64,000 nucleotides of DNA from the NCBI GenBank assembly GCA_963769745.1, contig CAVYNB010000009.1:151014-215013 (forward strand), in the 5' to 3' direction. Source of the stretch: JALORV01 sp963769745 (GTDB taxonomy: Bacteria; Pseudomonadota; Gammaproteobacteria; Burkholderiales; Burkholderiaceae_F). The number at the start of each line of letters is the position of its first letter. The stretch's first letter is position 1. Made by a program: the position numbers and the translations under genes. Shown in pieces: positions 8,505 through 16,988 of the stretch. Below the pieces are notes generated by a model. The model made no database searches. It saw only the letters and a list, made by a program, of their open reading frames with translations, and was not told where the DNA came from.

Positions 8505-9698
8505 ATGTCCAGCGATTTTCTTTTCACGTCCGAATCGGTCTCGGAAGGCCACCCGGACAAGGTCGCCGACCAGATCTCGGACGCCATCCTTGACGCCATT
8601 TTGGCGCAGGATCCGCGCTCGCGCGTCGCCGCCGAGACCCTCGTCAACACCGGCCTCGTGGTGCTGGCCGGCGAGATCACGACCAATGCCCACGTCGACT
8701 ACATCGAGGTCGCGCGCGAGACGATCAAGCGCATCGGCTACGACAACACCGAGTTCGGCATCGACTACAAGGGCTGCGCGGTGCTGGTGGCCTACGACAA
8801 GCAGAGCAACGACATTGCACAGGGCGTGGACCGCGCCTCGGACGACTTCCTGAACCAGGGCGCCGGCGACCAGGGCCTGATGTTCGGCTACGCCTGCGAC
8901 GAAACGCCCGACCTGATGCCCGCACCGATCTACTACGCGCACCGCCTGGTGGAGCGCCAGGCCGACCTGCGCCGCGACGGGCGGCTCCCGTGGCTGCGTC
9001 CGGACGCCAAGAGCCAGATCACGATGCGTTACGTCGACGGCAAGCCGCATTCGATCGACACCGTCGTGCTGTCGACGCAGCATGCGCCCGAGATGAGCCT
9101 CGGCGACAAGATGAAACCCGAGTTCACCGAGGCGGTGATCGAGAACATCATCAAGCCGGTGCTGCCCAAGGAATGGCTGAAGGACACGAAGTACCTGGTC
9201 AATCCCACCGGCCGCTTCGTCATCGGCGGGCCGCAGGGCGACTGCGGACTCACGGGGCGCAAGATCATCGTCGACACCTATGGCGGCGCCTGCCCCCACG
9301 GCGGCGGTGCGTTCTCCGGCAAGGACCCGTCCAAGGTCGATCGCTCGGCGGCCTATGCGGCGCGGTACGTCGCCAAGAACGTCGTTGCCGCCGGGATCGC
9401 GCGACAGTGCCAGGTCCAGGTCGCCTATGCGATCGGCGTGGCCAAGCCGATGAACATCACCGTTTACACCGAAGGCACCGGAGTGATCCCGGACGAGCAG
9501 ATCAGCAAGCTCGTCGCCGAACACTTCGACCTGCGTCCGCGCGGCATCGTGCAGATGCTCGACCTGCTGCGTCCGATCTACGAGAAGACCGCCGCTTACG
9601 GCCATTTTGGCCGCGACGAGCCCGAATTCACGTGGGAAAAGGTCGACAGAGCCGCGGCGCTCGCCGACGCGGTCGGCGTGAAACGCCGCGCGGCCTGA
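8505..9698 (+). CDS. metK: S-adenosylmethionine synthetase
   Basis: Makes SAM from methionine and ATP. The start MSSDFLFTSESVSEGHPDK is the classic N-terminus, preceded by AGGAGCGG as a strong ribosome-binding site. Also visible are GAGDQGLMFGYA (ATP binding), GGGAFSGKDPSKVDRS and the C-terminal GHFGRDEPEFTWEK. At 397 aa the length is normal. It is the entry point to the methyl cycle completed by ahcY and metF nearby. Its last 20 codons have a second diverged copy downstream (9784-9846). Confidence 0.97.
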   Translation: MSSDFLFTSESVSEGHPDKVADQISDAILDAILAQDPRSRVAAETLVNTGLVVLAGEITTNAHVDYIEVARETIKRIGYDNTEFGIDYKGCAVLVAYDKQSNDIAQGVDRASDDFLNQGAGDQGLMFGYACDETPDLMPAPIYYAHRLVERQADLRRDGRLPWLRPDAKSQITMRYVDGKPHSIDTVVLSTQHAPEMSLGDKMKPEFTEAVIENIIKPVLPKEWLKDTKYLVNPTGRFVIGGPQGDCGLTGRKIIVDTYGGACPHGGGAFSGKDPSKVDRSAAYAARYVAKNVVAAGIARQCQVQVAYAIGVAKPMNITVYTEGTGVIPDEQISKLVAEHFDLRPRGIVQMLDLLRPIYEKTAAYGHFGRDEPEFTWEKVDRAAALADAVGVKRRAA

Positions 9699-9727
9699 AG
9701 GGCTGCGTCGTCACCTTTCGTCGAGGC

Positions 9728-9774
9728 TAACTTCGGCGCCAGCCGAAGTTAAGCGTCCGTCACCCGACGGACGC
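9728..9774 (+). terminator. Two consecutive perfect hairpins after metK
   Basis: A 10-bp stem (9728-9737 with 9742-9751, loop GCCA) is followed at once by a 9-bp stem (9753-9761 with 9766-9774, loop ACCC). They lie about 30 bp past the metK stop and before the duplicated metK tail, and probably end or protect the metK transcript. No long U tract follows. Confidence 0.5.
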
Positions 9775-9783
9775 GGCCGGAGA

Positions 9784-9846
9784 CAAAAGTCCGACCGTGC
9801 GGCCGCACTAGCGGACGCCGTCGGCGTGAAACGCCGCGCCGCCTGA
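9784..9846 (+). pseudogene. Remnant second copy of the metK 3' end
   Basis: Read in frame, these 63 nt encode QKSDRAAALADAVGVKRRAA plus a stop. The metK C-terminus is EKVDRAAALADAVGVKRRAA, 18 of 20 residues identical. At nucleotide level there are 12 differences, 8 of them at third codon positions, so the copy diverged while still coding. Upstream similarity disappears abruptly. It most likely marks the end of a former or homologous metK allele left after recombination; a simple recent tandem duplication would not show synonymous divergence. Confidence 0.75.
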
Positions 9847-9854
9847 GCAACGCC

Positions 9855-9876
9855 GGGTCCCGCCACTGCGGGACCC
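9855..9876. terminator. Hairpin between metK region and kefB-like gene
   Basis: A 9-bp perfect stem (9855-9863 with 9868-9876, loop CACT) lies between the metK-tail remnant and the convergent antiporter gene. It is a candidate bidirectional terminator and probably the original terminator of the ancestral metK. Confidence 0.5.
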
Positions 9877-9893
9877 ACACCTTGCTCGTTACT

Positions 9894-11753
9894 TCAGCGC
9901 GCGACGGTGCCGCGCTCGGCCGCGGCGGCCGCATCCGCTTCCTGCGCCGCCTTTTCCGTCTCTTCGCACAGCGCCCGACCTTCGTGCCGCGGTTCGATCA
10001 GCGGCGTCGGCTTCCACTTGTTCCCGCGCAGCAGTGGTCGTCCCGCGCGCACGTCGCCTCCTGCGATTTCGAGCTCGAAGCGCGCCGCGTCGCGCTTGCG
10101 CACCTCGGCCGCGATCTCCGCGGCCTCGTCGGCCGGCACACCGAGCTCGCGCAGTGCGGTCTCGCCGAAGCGCATTGCCGAGTCGAAGGTCTCGCGTATC
10201 TGCACGTCGACGCCGGCCTGGACCAGTTCCAGCGAGTGCTGCCGATCGAACGAGCGCACCAGCAGGCGCGCCTGCGGAAACTCATGCTTTGCCAGCTCGA
10301 CGATGCGATTGGCCGCGTCCTTGTCGTCGATGCACACCGCAATGGCACGCGCCGTTGTGGCACCTGAAGCACGCAGCACGTCGAGGCGCGAGCCGTCGCC
10401 GTAGTAGACCTTGAACCCGAAGTCGTCGGCACTGCGGATCATCTCGACGTCGTTGTCGATGATCGATACATCGACGTCGCGCGCCAGCAGCGACTGACTG
10501 ACCACCTGCCCGAAGCGGCCAAAGCCGATCATCAGCACGCTGCCGCTCAGGCCGTCGGCCTTCTCAATGCCTTCGGTCGAGGGTTTGGCTTTCGGCAGCA
10601 CTTTATCCGCGACGATCACCACCAGCGGCGTCAGCGCCATCGACAGCACGACGATCGCCGTGAAGTTGGCGTTGACCTCGCCGTCGATGACGCCGGCGAC
10701 CACGGCGGCGGCATACAGCACGAAGGCGAACTCGCCCCCCTGGGCCATCAGCACCGCACGTTCGCGCGCCTCGACGTGATCTGAGTTCGTCAGCCGCGCC
10801 ACGCTGTAGATCGCCAGCGCCTTGACGGACATGAAAGCCACCACCGCAACGGCGATCAGCTGCCAGTTGCGAGCGACCACCGCCAGGTCCAGCGACATGC
10901 CGACACCGAGAAAGAACAGCCCCATGAGTACACCGCGGAACGGCTCGATGTCGGCTTCGATCTGGTGGCGGAACGACGACTGCGACAGCAGCACGCCGGC
11001 CAGGAACGCGCCCATTGCCATCGACAGGCCGCCCAGCTGCATCAGCAGCGCCGAGCCCAGCACCACGAGCAGCGCCGCGGCCGTCAAGACCTCGCGCGCC
11101 TTGGCCGCAGCCAACAGGCGGAACAGCGGATTCAGCAGCCAGATGCCGACAACGATGACCACGGCCAGCGCACCGACACCCATGCCGACCTTCAACCACT
11201 GAGAACCGGCGTCGGCATCGGCTATGGCGGGCGACAGCACCGCCACCAGCGCCAGCAGCGGCACGATCAGCAGGTCCTCGAACAGCAGGATCGACACGAT
11301 CTTCTGGCCGCGCGGCAGCGCGATGTCACCGCGCTCGGCCAGCACCTGCATGACGACCGCCGTCGAGGTCAGTACGAAGCCGGTGGCTCCGATGAAGGCG
11401 GGCACCAACGGCAATCCCAGCAGCACCGCCACGCCGGTCAGCAGCGCCGAGCAAACGGCGACCTGCAGCGTGCCCAGCCCGAAGATCTGGCCGCGCAGAC
11501 TCCACAGGTGCGACGGCCGCATTTCCAGCCCGATCACGAACAGGAACATCACCACGCCGAGTTCGGCGACATGCAGGATCGCCGCCGGGTGCGTGAACCA
11601 GCCGAGCCCGAAGGGGCCAATCGCCAGGCCGCCTGCCAGGTAACCGAGCACCGAACCCAGCCCCGCTCGGCGAAACAGCGGCACCGCGATGACGGCCGCG
11701 CCCAGCAGGCCCACCACCTTCAGCAGATCACCTGCACTGCCTTCCACCGCCAT
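9894..11753 (-). CDS. KefB/YbaL-type monovalent cation:proton antiporter with RCK domain
   Basis: CPA2-family inner-membrane antiporter, likely K+/H+. Residues 1-~390 are a run of about 12 hydrophobic segments (LGYLAGGLAIGPFGLG and FLFVIGLEMRP near the start are CPA2 hallmarks). Residues ~410-530 form a TrkA-N/RCK Rossmann domain (VLMIGFGRFGQ ... IIDND ... YGDGSR). A charged tail ends in an Ala-rich stretch. The start at 11753 (MAVEGSAGDLL) has GGGGAG upstream. The gene stands alone, divergent from ahcY. Glutathione gating as in E. coli KefB/C cannot be judged from sequence alone. Confidence 0.88.
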   Translation of the reverse strand: MAVEGSAGDLLKVVGLLGAAVIAVPLFRRAGLGSVLGYLAGGLAIGPFGLGWFTHPAAILHVAELGVVMFLFVIGLEMRPSHLWSLRGQIFGLGTLQVAVCSALLTGVAVLLGLPLVPAFIGATGFVLTSTAVVMQVLAERGDIALPRGQKIVSILLFEDLLIVPLLALVAVLSPAIADADAGSQWLKVGMGVGALAVVIVVGIWLLNPLFRLLAAAKAREVLTAAALLVVLGSALLMQLGGLSMAMGAFLAGVLLSQSSFRHQIEADIEPFRGVLMGLFFLGVGMSLDLAVVARNWQLIAVAVVAFMSVKALAIYSVARLTNSDHVEARERAVLMAQGGEFAFVLYAAAVVAGVIDGEVNANFTAIVVLSMALTPLVVIVADKVLPKAKPSTEGIEKADGLSGSVLMIGFGRFGQVVSQSLLARDVDVSIIDNDVEMIRSADDFGFKVYYGDGSRLDVLRASGATTARAIAVCIDDKDAANRIVELAKHEFPQARLLVRSFDRQHSLELVQAGVDVQIRETFDSAMRFGETALRELGVPADEAAEIAAEVRKRDAARFELEIAGGDVRAGRPLLRGNKWKPTPLIEPRHEGRALCEETEKAAQEADAAAAAERGTVAR

Positions 11754-11934
11754 TGCCGCTCCCCAAGGTCCGGTCCCGCGACTGCCGCGGCGACTGAATA
11801 GCACGAAGTGACAAGCGCAGCGAGCCTGCGACTCCGCGCGCGGATCACCACACCTTCTGCGCGGTCACTTCGTCGAGACCGATCCTCGAGGGTCTGATGA
11901 AGCGCACGCCGTGGCGCCGGCCGATCGACGCGGG

Positions 11935-11940
11935 TACAAT
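11935..11940 (+). promoter_or_regulatory. Probable -10 box of ahcY
   Basis: TACAAT, one mismatch from consensus, ends about 10 nt before the SAH riboswitch begins, exactly where a promoter is needed for the aptamer to lie at the transcript 5' end. The -35 is poor. Confidence 0.6.
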
Positions 11941-11948
11941 CCGCGCCT

Positions 11949-12052
11949 GCTTCGAGGAGCGTTGCGACAGGACTTGTCGTCAGACAAGCGGCCTGCCAGG
12001 CTCGAGGCGCCGGCCCCCTTGAGGATTGCCGGCCGTGCCAACGGCGCTCGCC
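11949..12052 (+). promoter_or_regulatory. SAH riboswitch upstream of ahcY
   Basis: The leader contains the conserved core of the S-adenosylhomocysteine riboswitch known upstream of ahcY in beta/gamma-proteobacteria: CGAGGAGCG followed by TTGCGAC, then CAGGCTCG, then AACGGCGCTCGCC closing the first stem. Between the last two is an extra hairpin (GCCGGC at 12009-12014 with 12028-12033). The element ends about 16 nt before the ribosome-binding site AAAGGAGG, so SAH binding probably raises AhcY expression. Identification rests on recalled consensus; a covariance-model scan would confirm it. Confidence 0.85.
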
Positions 12053-12083
12053 CACTTCTTTGACAGCTAAAGGAGGGCGCGAG

Positions 12084-13505
12084 ATGAGCGCCGTACTCAA
12101 ACAGACCCCCGCTGGCGCCGATTACGTCGTCGCCGACATCAAGCTTGCGGACTGGGGCCGCAAGGAAATCCGCATCGCCGAAACGGAAATGCCGGGCCTC
12201 ATCGCAATCCGCGACGAGTTCGCCAGCCAGCAGCCGCTGCGCGGTGCGCGCATTACCGGATCGCTGCACATGACGATCCAGACCGCCGTGCTGATCGAAA
12301 CGCTGCGGGCGCTCGGCGCGGAAGTGCGCTGGGCCAGCTGCAACATCTACTCGACGCAGGATCACGCCGCCGCCGCCATCGCGGCGACCGGCACGGCGGT
12401 GTTTGCCGTCAAGGGCGAGTCCCTCGACGACTACTGGGACTACTCGCACCGCATCTTCGAGTGGCACGATGGCGGCTACTCCAACATGATCCTCGACGAC
12501 GGCGGCGATGCGACATTGCTGCTGCATCTGGGCAGCAAGGCGGAGAAGGACGCCTCCGTCATCTCGCACCCGACCAGCGAGGAAGAAGAGTCGCTGTTCA
12601 GGTCGATCAAGGCCAAGCTCGCCACGAGCCCGTCCTGGTACTCAGTGCGGCTCGCGAAGATCAAGGGCGTGACCGAGGAGACGACCACCGGGGTCAAGCG
12701 CCTTTATCAGATGGCCAAGGAAGGTCGCCTGGCGTTCCCGGCGATCAACGTCAACGACTCGGTGACCAAGAGCAAGTTCGACAACCTCTATGGCTGCCGC
12801 GAATCCCTGGTCGACGGCATCAAGCGCGCTACCGACGTGATGGTCGCCGGCAAGGTCGCGCTCGTCGCCGGCTACGGCGATGTCGGCAAGGGCTCGGCGC
12901 AGGCGCTGCGCGCGCTGTCGGCACAGGTCTGGGTCACGGAAGTGGATCCGATCTGCGCGCTGCAGGCGGCGATGGAGGGCTATCGCGTCGTGACGATGGA
13001 CTACGCCGCCGACAAGGCCGACATCTTCGTCACCGCAACCGGCAACTTCCATGTGATCACGCACGATCACATGAAGAAGATGAAGGACCAGGCGATCGTC
13101 TGCAACATCGGTCACTTCGACAACGAAATCGACGTTGCCTCGCTGAAGCAGTATGCGTGGGAAGAAATCAAGCCGCAGGTCGACCACATCATCTTCCCGG
13201 ACGGAAAACGCATCATCCTGCTGGCGCAGGGGCGCCTCGTGAACCTCGGCTGCGGCACCGGTCATCCGAGCTACGTGATGTCGAGTTCGTTCGCCAACCA
13301 GGTGATCGCGCAGATCGAGCTTTTCACCAATACCGAGAAGTATCCGGTGGGCGTGTACGTGCTGCCCAAGCATCTCGACGAGAAGGTCGCGCGCCTGCAG
13401 CTCAGGAAGCTGAATGCGCAGTTGACCGAGCTCACGGACGTGCAGGCGCGCTACATCGGCGTGCAGCCCGAAGGGCCGTACAAGCCGGATCACTACCGGT
13501 ACTAA
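12084..13505 (+). CDS. ahcY: Adenosylhomocysteinase
   Basis: NAD-dependent hydrolase splitting SAH into homocysteine and adenosine, relieving product inhibition of methyltransferases. Seen are the N-terminal DYVVADIKLADWGRKEI, the NAD-binding VAGYGDVGKGSAQAL near residue 260, the catalytic-region NVNDSVTKSKFDN, and the invariant C-terminal KPDHYRY. The ATG at 12084 follows AAAGGAGG by 7 nt; 473 aa is typical for bacteria with the ~40-residue insertion. It lies behind an SAH riboswitch and ahead of a holin-like protein gene and metF. Confidence 0.97.
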   Translation: MSAVLKQTPAGADYVVADIKLADWGRKEIRIAETEMPGLIAIRDEFASQQPLRGARITGSLHMTIQTAVLIETLRALGAEVRWASCNIYSTQDHAAAAIAATGTAVFAVKGESLDDYWDYSHRIFEWHDGGYSNMILDDGGDATLLLHLGSKAEKDASVISHPTSEEEESLFRSIKAKLATSPSWYSVRLAKIKGVTEETTTGVKRLYQMAKEGRLAFPAINVNDSVTKSKFDNLYGCRESLVDGIKRATDVMVAGKVALVAGYGDVGKGSAQALRALSAQVWVTEVDPICALQAAMEGYRVVTMDYAADKADIFVTATGNFHVITHDHMKKMKDQAIVCNIGHFDNEIDVASLKQYAWEEIKPQVDHIIFPDGKRIILLAQGRLVNLGCGTGHPSYVMSSSFANQVIAQIELFTNTEKYPVGVYVLPKHLDEKVARLQLRKLNAQLTELTDVQARYIGVQPEGPYKPDHYRY

Positions 13506-13509
13506 CCAA

Positions 13510-13563
13510 CAGTGAAAAGTTTCGCATCGGGCGCGCGCGCCCGATGCACGATACTTTTCACTG
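13510..13563. terminator. Large imperfect inverted repeat after ahcY
   Basis: Outer arms of 11 bp (13510-13520 with 13553-13563) enclose a 24-nt perfect GC palindrome (13524-13547), with small asymmetric bulges. Located 5 bp past the ahcY stop, it could terminate ahcY transcription or form a stable 3' structure in an ahcY-metF transcript. Confidence 0.55.
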
Positions 13564-13642
13564 ACTAGATTTGCAGGGCGGGCTTCGGGCGGCCCGGCGC
13601 CCGCCGTGAGTTCAACGACACGTTTCCATCCGGAGAACAAAC

Positions 13643-13987
13643 ATGCGTCTGCTGCTGGTGTGGGTGCTCAATGCGATCGCGCTGCTGGGCGTCGCGTATA
13701 TCTATCCGGGCGTGCAGGTCGAGGACTGGAAGTCCGCGGCGATTGCCGCGCTGGTGCTGGGGCTCGTCAATACCCTGGTCAAACCGATCCTGGTACTGCT
13801 GACCCTGCCGGTCACGATCCTGACGCTGGGGCTGTTCCTCGTGGTGCTCAATGCCTTGCTGTTCTGGGGCGTGGCCGAAGTGCTGCCCGGCTTCAACGTG
13901 AACGGCTTCTGGGCGGCCGTGCTGGGCGCGATCCTGTACAGCCTGATCGGCTGGGCGCTTTCGAAACTGCTGCCGGACGGCAAGTGA
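13643..13987 (+). CDS. Phage holin family 4/2-type small membrane protein
   Basis: Small (114-aa) inner-membrane protein of the Phage_holin_4_2 (PF04020) family, with four hydrophobic segments (roughly residues 3-20, 30-48, 55-76 and 86-108) and the family motif NTLVKPILVLLTLPVTI. Despite the name it is a housekeeping protein of unknown function, commonly found between ahcY and metF in betaproteobacteria. GGAG precedes the ATG, and its stop overlaps the metF start, so the two are probably co-translated. Confidence 0.85.
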   Translation: MRLLLVWVLNAIALLGVAYIYPGVQVEDWKSAAIAALVLGLVNTLVKPILVLLTLPVTILTLGLFLVVLNALLFWGVAEVLPGFNVNGFWAAVLGAILYSLIGWALSKLLPDGK

Positions 13988-14826
13988 TCGTGGATCGAAC
14001 CTACAGCTTCGAGTTCTTTCCGCCCAAGACGCCGGAGGGCGAGGACAAGCTGCGCGCCGTACGGTCGCGCCTGGCCGTGCTGGATCCGGCGTTCTTTTCG
14101 GTGACCTTCGGTGCCGGCGGCTCGACCAAGGAAGGCACCTGGAACACCGTGATGGCCATCCACGCCGAAGGCCTGCCGGTGGCCCCTCACATTTCCTGCA
14201 TCGGCACGACTCGTGCCTCGGTGCAGGAACTCCTGCATGGCTATCGTGACGCGGGAATCCGGCGTCTCGTGGCTCTGCGGGGTGATATGCCCTCGGGCGC
14301 CGCCGGGGGTGCCGGCGACTTTGGTCACGCGAACGAGCTTGTCGAGTTCATCCGCAACGAAACGGGCGACTGGTTCCACATCGAGGTGGCCGCGTATCCG
14401 GAGTACCACCCGCAATCGAAGTCTCCGGAGGACGATCTCGCCAACTTTGTCCGCAAGATCAAGGCGGGAGCGAGCTCGGCCATTACGCAGTACTTCTACA
14501 ACTCGGATGCGTACTTCCGGTTCGTCGACTCAGCCGACGCGATGGGCTGCTCGGTGCCCGTCGTCCCGGGCATCATGCCCATCACCAACTACACGCAGCT
14601 CGCGCGCTTTTCCGATGCGTGCGGCGCCGAGATTCCGCGTTGGATACGTCGTCGGCTGGAGAGTTTTGGGGACGACCGCGAGTCGATCCGGGCGTTCGGG
14701 CTCGACGTGGTCACGGATCTGTGCGAACAGTTGCTGGTCGCAGGCGCACCGGGCCTGCATTTCTACACGATGAATCAGGCCGAGCCGACGCTGGCGCTCT
14801 GGCAGCGGCTCGACCTGCAACGCTGA
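13984..14826 (+). CDS. metF: Methylenetetrahydrofolate reductase
   Basis: FAD-dependent TIM-barrel enzyme reducing 5,10-methylene-THF to 5-methyl-THF, the methyl donor for methionine synthesis. Motifs: TYSFEFFPPKT at the N-terminus, SVTFGAGGST, HISCIGTTR, ALRGDMP, and FYTMNQ near the C-terminus. No ATG is available; a GTG at 13984 overlapping the previous stop (GTGA) gives 280 aa, and a second GTG at 13990 is nearly as good. Completes the metK-ahcY-metF methyl-cycle block. Confidence 0.94.
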   Translation: MIVDRTYSFEFFPPKTPEGEDKLRAVRSRLAVLDPAFFSVTFGAGGSTKEGTWNTVMAIHAEGLPVAPHISCIGTTRASVQELLHGYRDAGIRRLVALRGDMPSGAAGGAGDFGHANELVEFIRNETGDWFHIEVAAYPEYHPQSKSPEDDLANFVRKIKAGASSAITQYFYNSDAYFRFVDSADAMGCSVPVVPGIMPITNYTQLARFSDACGAEIPRWIRRRLESFGDDRESIRAFGLDVVTDLCEQLLVAGAPGLHFYTMNQAEPTLALWQRLDLQR

Positions 14827-14853
14827 CGGCGAGTCACGCCCCGCCGAGATGCA

Positions 14854-15210
14854 TCAGGCCGCCGACTGCGACCGGGCGGGCGTTGCGCGCTGGGCGAGCG
14901 GCAGTCGGTGGAACCAGGCTTCGACGGCATCGATTGCCCGGCGTGCGGCGGCGCGCACGGCCTGCCACCCGGCCGGCGCTTCCATGACCTGGACCCGGGC
15001 ATAGCCCAGACCCTCGACGACGGCCAGCCCGCGCGACTTCAGCGCCACTTCGTCGCCGCTGGCGGCAAACACGTCCTGCTGCAAGCCTTCCTCGGTCAGC
15101 CAGACGCCACCGTAGATGACCTTCACGCGCGTCTGCGGGCGCGACTCCAGCAGCAGCATCTGTTCGTAGCCCAGGTCGATCGTCCGTACCAGTGTGGGAC
15201 CCCAGTCCAT
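14854..15210 (-). CDS. DUF2917 domain-containing protein
   Basis: 118-aa protein matching the DUF2917 pattern (LLLESRPQTRVKVIYGGVWLTEEG, seen here as RVKVIYGGVWLTEEG, then GDEVAL). The family looks like a small cupin-like barrel and its function is unknown. The ATG at 15210 has GGAGG 5 nt upstream. It is transcribed divergently from the LysR gene at 15322, a frequent pairing that suggests the regulator controls it. Confidence 0.8.
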   Translation of the reverse strand: MDWGPTLVRTIDLGYEQMLLLESRPQTRVKVIYGGVWLTEEGLQQDVFAASGDEVALKSRGLAVVEGLGYARVQVMEAPAGWQAVRAAARRAIDAVEAWFHRLPLAQRATPARSQSAA

Positions 15211-15321
15211 GATGTCCTCCTATGCGGAACTTGCATCCATTGAGCAAGTACGAACGCATTTGACGCCTCTGGAGACCACTCGACAAACGAAAAGCTCGCA
15301 GGCTATGCATGCAGTAAGCGC
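15211..15321. promoter_or_regulatory. Divergent control region of DUF2917 and lysR
   Basis: 111 bp between two divergent starts, the usual place for a LysR operator. A perfect palindrome TGCATGCA lies at 15306-15313, 8 bp before the regulator's start. I could not fix -35/-10 boxes for either gene with confidence. Confidence 0.35.
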
Positions 15322-16290
15322 ATGTATAGTTCCCCCATGCCAGGCCCCGCCGCACGCCCACGCCGACGCCGCCCGATTGCGCTCGCCGCGCTGCGCGGCT
15401 TCGACTCGGCGGCTCGTCACCTGTCATTCACGCTGGCAGCGACCGAACTGAACCTGACGCAGTCGTCGATCAGCCGGCAGATCGCCACGCTCGAACGCGA
15501 GGTCGGGCGAGCGCTGTTCGAACGCCGTACCCGGGCCCTCGAACTGACGGTGGCCGGGGAGCGGCTGTACGCCGCCGTGCGACAGGCGCTGCTGGCGATC
15601 GACCGTACCGTGGACGAAATCCGCGGCGACGGCGGCACGCCGCGCGTGACCGTCACCACCTATGCGTCGTTTGCATCCTTGTGGCTGGTTCCGCGCCTGC
15701 CGGACTTCCAGCGGTTGCACCCGGGGATCGACATACGCATCGACGCATCGGATCGCATGGTCGATCTGGAGTCCGACGATGTCGACCTCGCGATTCGCTG
15801 GCTGCGGCCCGGCGCACCGGTGCCCACCGACGCCACGCTGCTGCAGACCGAGGAATCCAGCCCGGCGCTCAGCCCGCGCCTGCTGGCGACCCGGACATCG
15901 CCGCTGCGGGAGCCGGGTGAGCTCGGAACGCTGCCGATCCTCGCGATGGACGAATCCGTGCCCAGCGCGCCGTACAGCAGCTGGGCACGCTGGTGCGAGT
16001 TTGCCGACATTGCGCCGTTCGACGGCGCCGCGCGGCTCTACTTCACTTATGTCGACCAGTCCGTGCAGGCCGCGGTGCGCGGCCAGGGGGTGGCCCTGGT
16101 GCGCACACCGTTCCTCGACGATCTCGTCGCGAGTGGTGACCTGGTCATGCCCTTTCCACACCTGCGCATGCCGACCGGATACCGCTACTTCATGATCGTC
16201 AATCGCAAGCGCAACGCTGTCCCGCACGTGGCTGCGTTTCGCGACTGGATCGTGACGGAGTTCGAGCGCGGGCCCCATCGGCTCACCTGA
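15322..16290 (+). CDS. LysR-type transcriptional regulator (GcvA-like)
   Basis: N-terminal winged helix-turn-helix (residues ~15-75) with RGFDSAARHLSFTLAA and LNLTQSSISRQIATLE, typical of the GcvA subgroup, followed by a periplasmic-binding-protein-like effector domain (residues ~95-305). The start at 15322 (MYSSPMPG) or at 15337 (MPGPAARPRRRR) is possible; neither has a strong ribosome-binding site. It probably regulates the divergent DUF2917 gene and itself; the effector is unknown. Confidence 0.88.
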   Translation: MYSSPMPGPAARPRRRRPIALAALRGFDSAARHLSFTLAATELNLTQSSISRQIATLEREVGRALFERRTRALELTVAGERLYAAVRQALLAIDRTVDEIRGDGGTPRVTVTTYASFASLWLVPRLPDFQRLHPGIDIRIDASDRMVDLESDDVDLAIRWLRPGAPVPTDATLLQTEESSPALSPRLLATRTSPLREPGELGTLPILAMDESVPSAPYSSWARWCEFADIAPFDGAARLYFTYVDQSVQAAVRGQGVALVRTPFLDDLVASGDLVMPFPHLRMPTGYRYFMIVNRKRNAVPHVAAFRDWIVTEFERGPHRLT

Positions 16291-16361
16291 ACCGGCACGA
16301 TCATCAAACCCCAGCCGGCAGGCCGAGTCGGCCGGACCCGGCCTCTTGCTCAAGAACTGCG

Positions 16362-16913
16362 CTAGAAGATCCCGGTGTCGGTAATGACGACATCGAGCTG
16401 CATGTCGTGCGGCTGCCGGTCGATCGACTCGAGCCGGCCGCATTCGAAGGCGATCCCGACACACAAGGGCCAGGGCACGGTCTGCGCGAGGGTGCGGTCG
16501 TAATAGCCTCCACCGTAGCCCAGCCGATAGCGCTGCGCATCGAAGCCCACGCAGGGAATCAGCAGGGCATCGGGCTGCACCGGGCGGCCATGCGCGGGCA
16601 CCGGTATGTTGAACTCGGCGGCCCGCATCGATGCGTGGCGCGTCCAGCCAATGAAATTGAGAATCGGGCCACTGACTGCCGGCAACGCCGCGACGCGATG
16701 GGTTCCGGCCTCCAGCCAGTCGGCCACGACGTCGCGCAGGTCAGGCTCGGCGCGGATCGGCCAGTAAAACGCCAGCGCTCGCGGGTCGGCCTGCGTGAGC
16801 CACTCCGCCACATTCCTCCGCAGCGCCTGCTCGTGTACATCGCGCTCCTTCATGGCAGCGCGCGATGCCAGCAGACGCTCGCGTTGCAACTTTCTCTGCG
16901 GCTCGTTCTCCAA
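16362..16913 (-). CDS. 5-formyltetrahydrofolate cyclo-ligase family protein
   Basis: ATP-dependent enzyme returning 5-formyl-THF to the active pool as 5,10-methenyl-THF. Motifs: the N-terminal KLQRERLLASRAAM, FYWPIRAEPDL, and the nucleotide/Mg site RLGYGGGYYDRTL near residue 140. No ATG precedes the homologous region; a TTG at 16911-16913 gives 183 aa and a GTG at 16937 gives 191, both in the family range. Divergent from slt, with about 50-75 bp between. Functionally it belongs with metF and folB in folate one-carbon flow. Confidence 0.86.
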   Translation of the reverse strand: MENEPQRKLQRERLLASRAAMKERDVHEQALRRNVAEWLTQADPRALAFYWPIRAEPDLRDVVADWLEAGTHRVAALPAVSGPILNFIGWTRHASMRAAEFNIPVPAHGRPVQPDALLIPCVGFDAQRYRLGYGGGYYDRTLAQTVPWPLCVGIAFECGRLESIDRQPHDMQLDVVITDTGIF

Positions 16914-16988
16914 TGGACACCCGGAATGGTGTGGCACCGTGCCGATATTCGATCGCGCTGTCACGCGTGCATGTTCTAATCCCGACCG

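Noticed and set aside
8484..9605. 373-codon minus-strand frame opposite metK
   Set aside because: Shadow of metK; no recognisable motif, and metK is unmistakable with a strong ribosome-binding site.
13643..13987. Prophage remnant suggested by the holin-family name
   Set aside because: The family is a housekeeping membrane protein normally found between ahcY and metF; no other phage gene is nearby.
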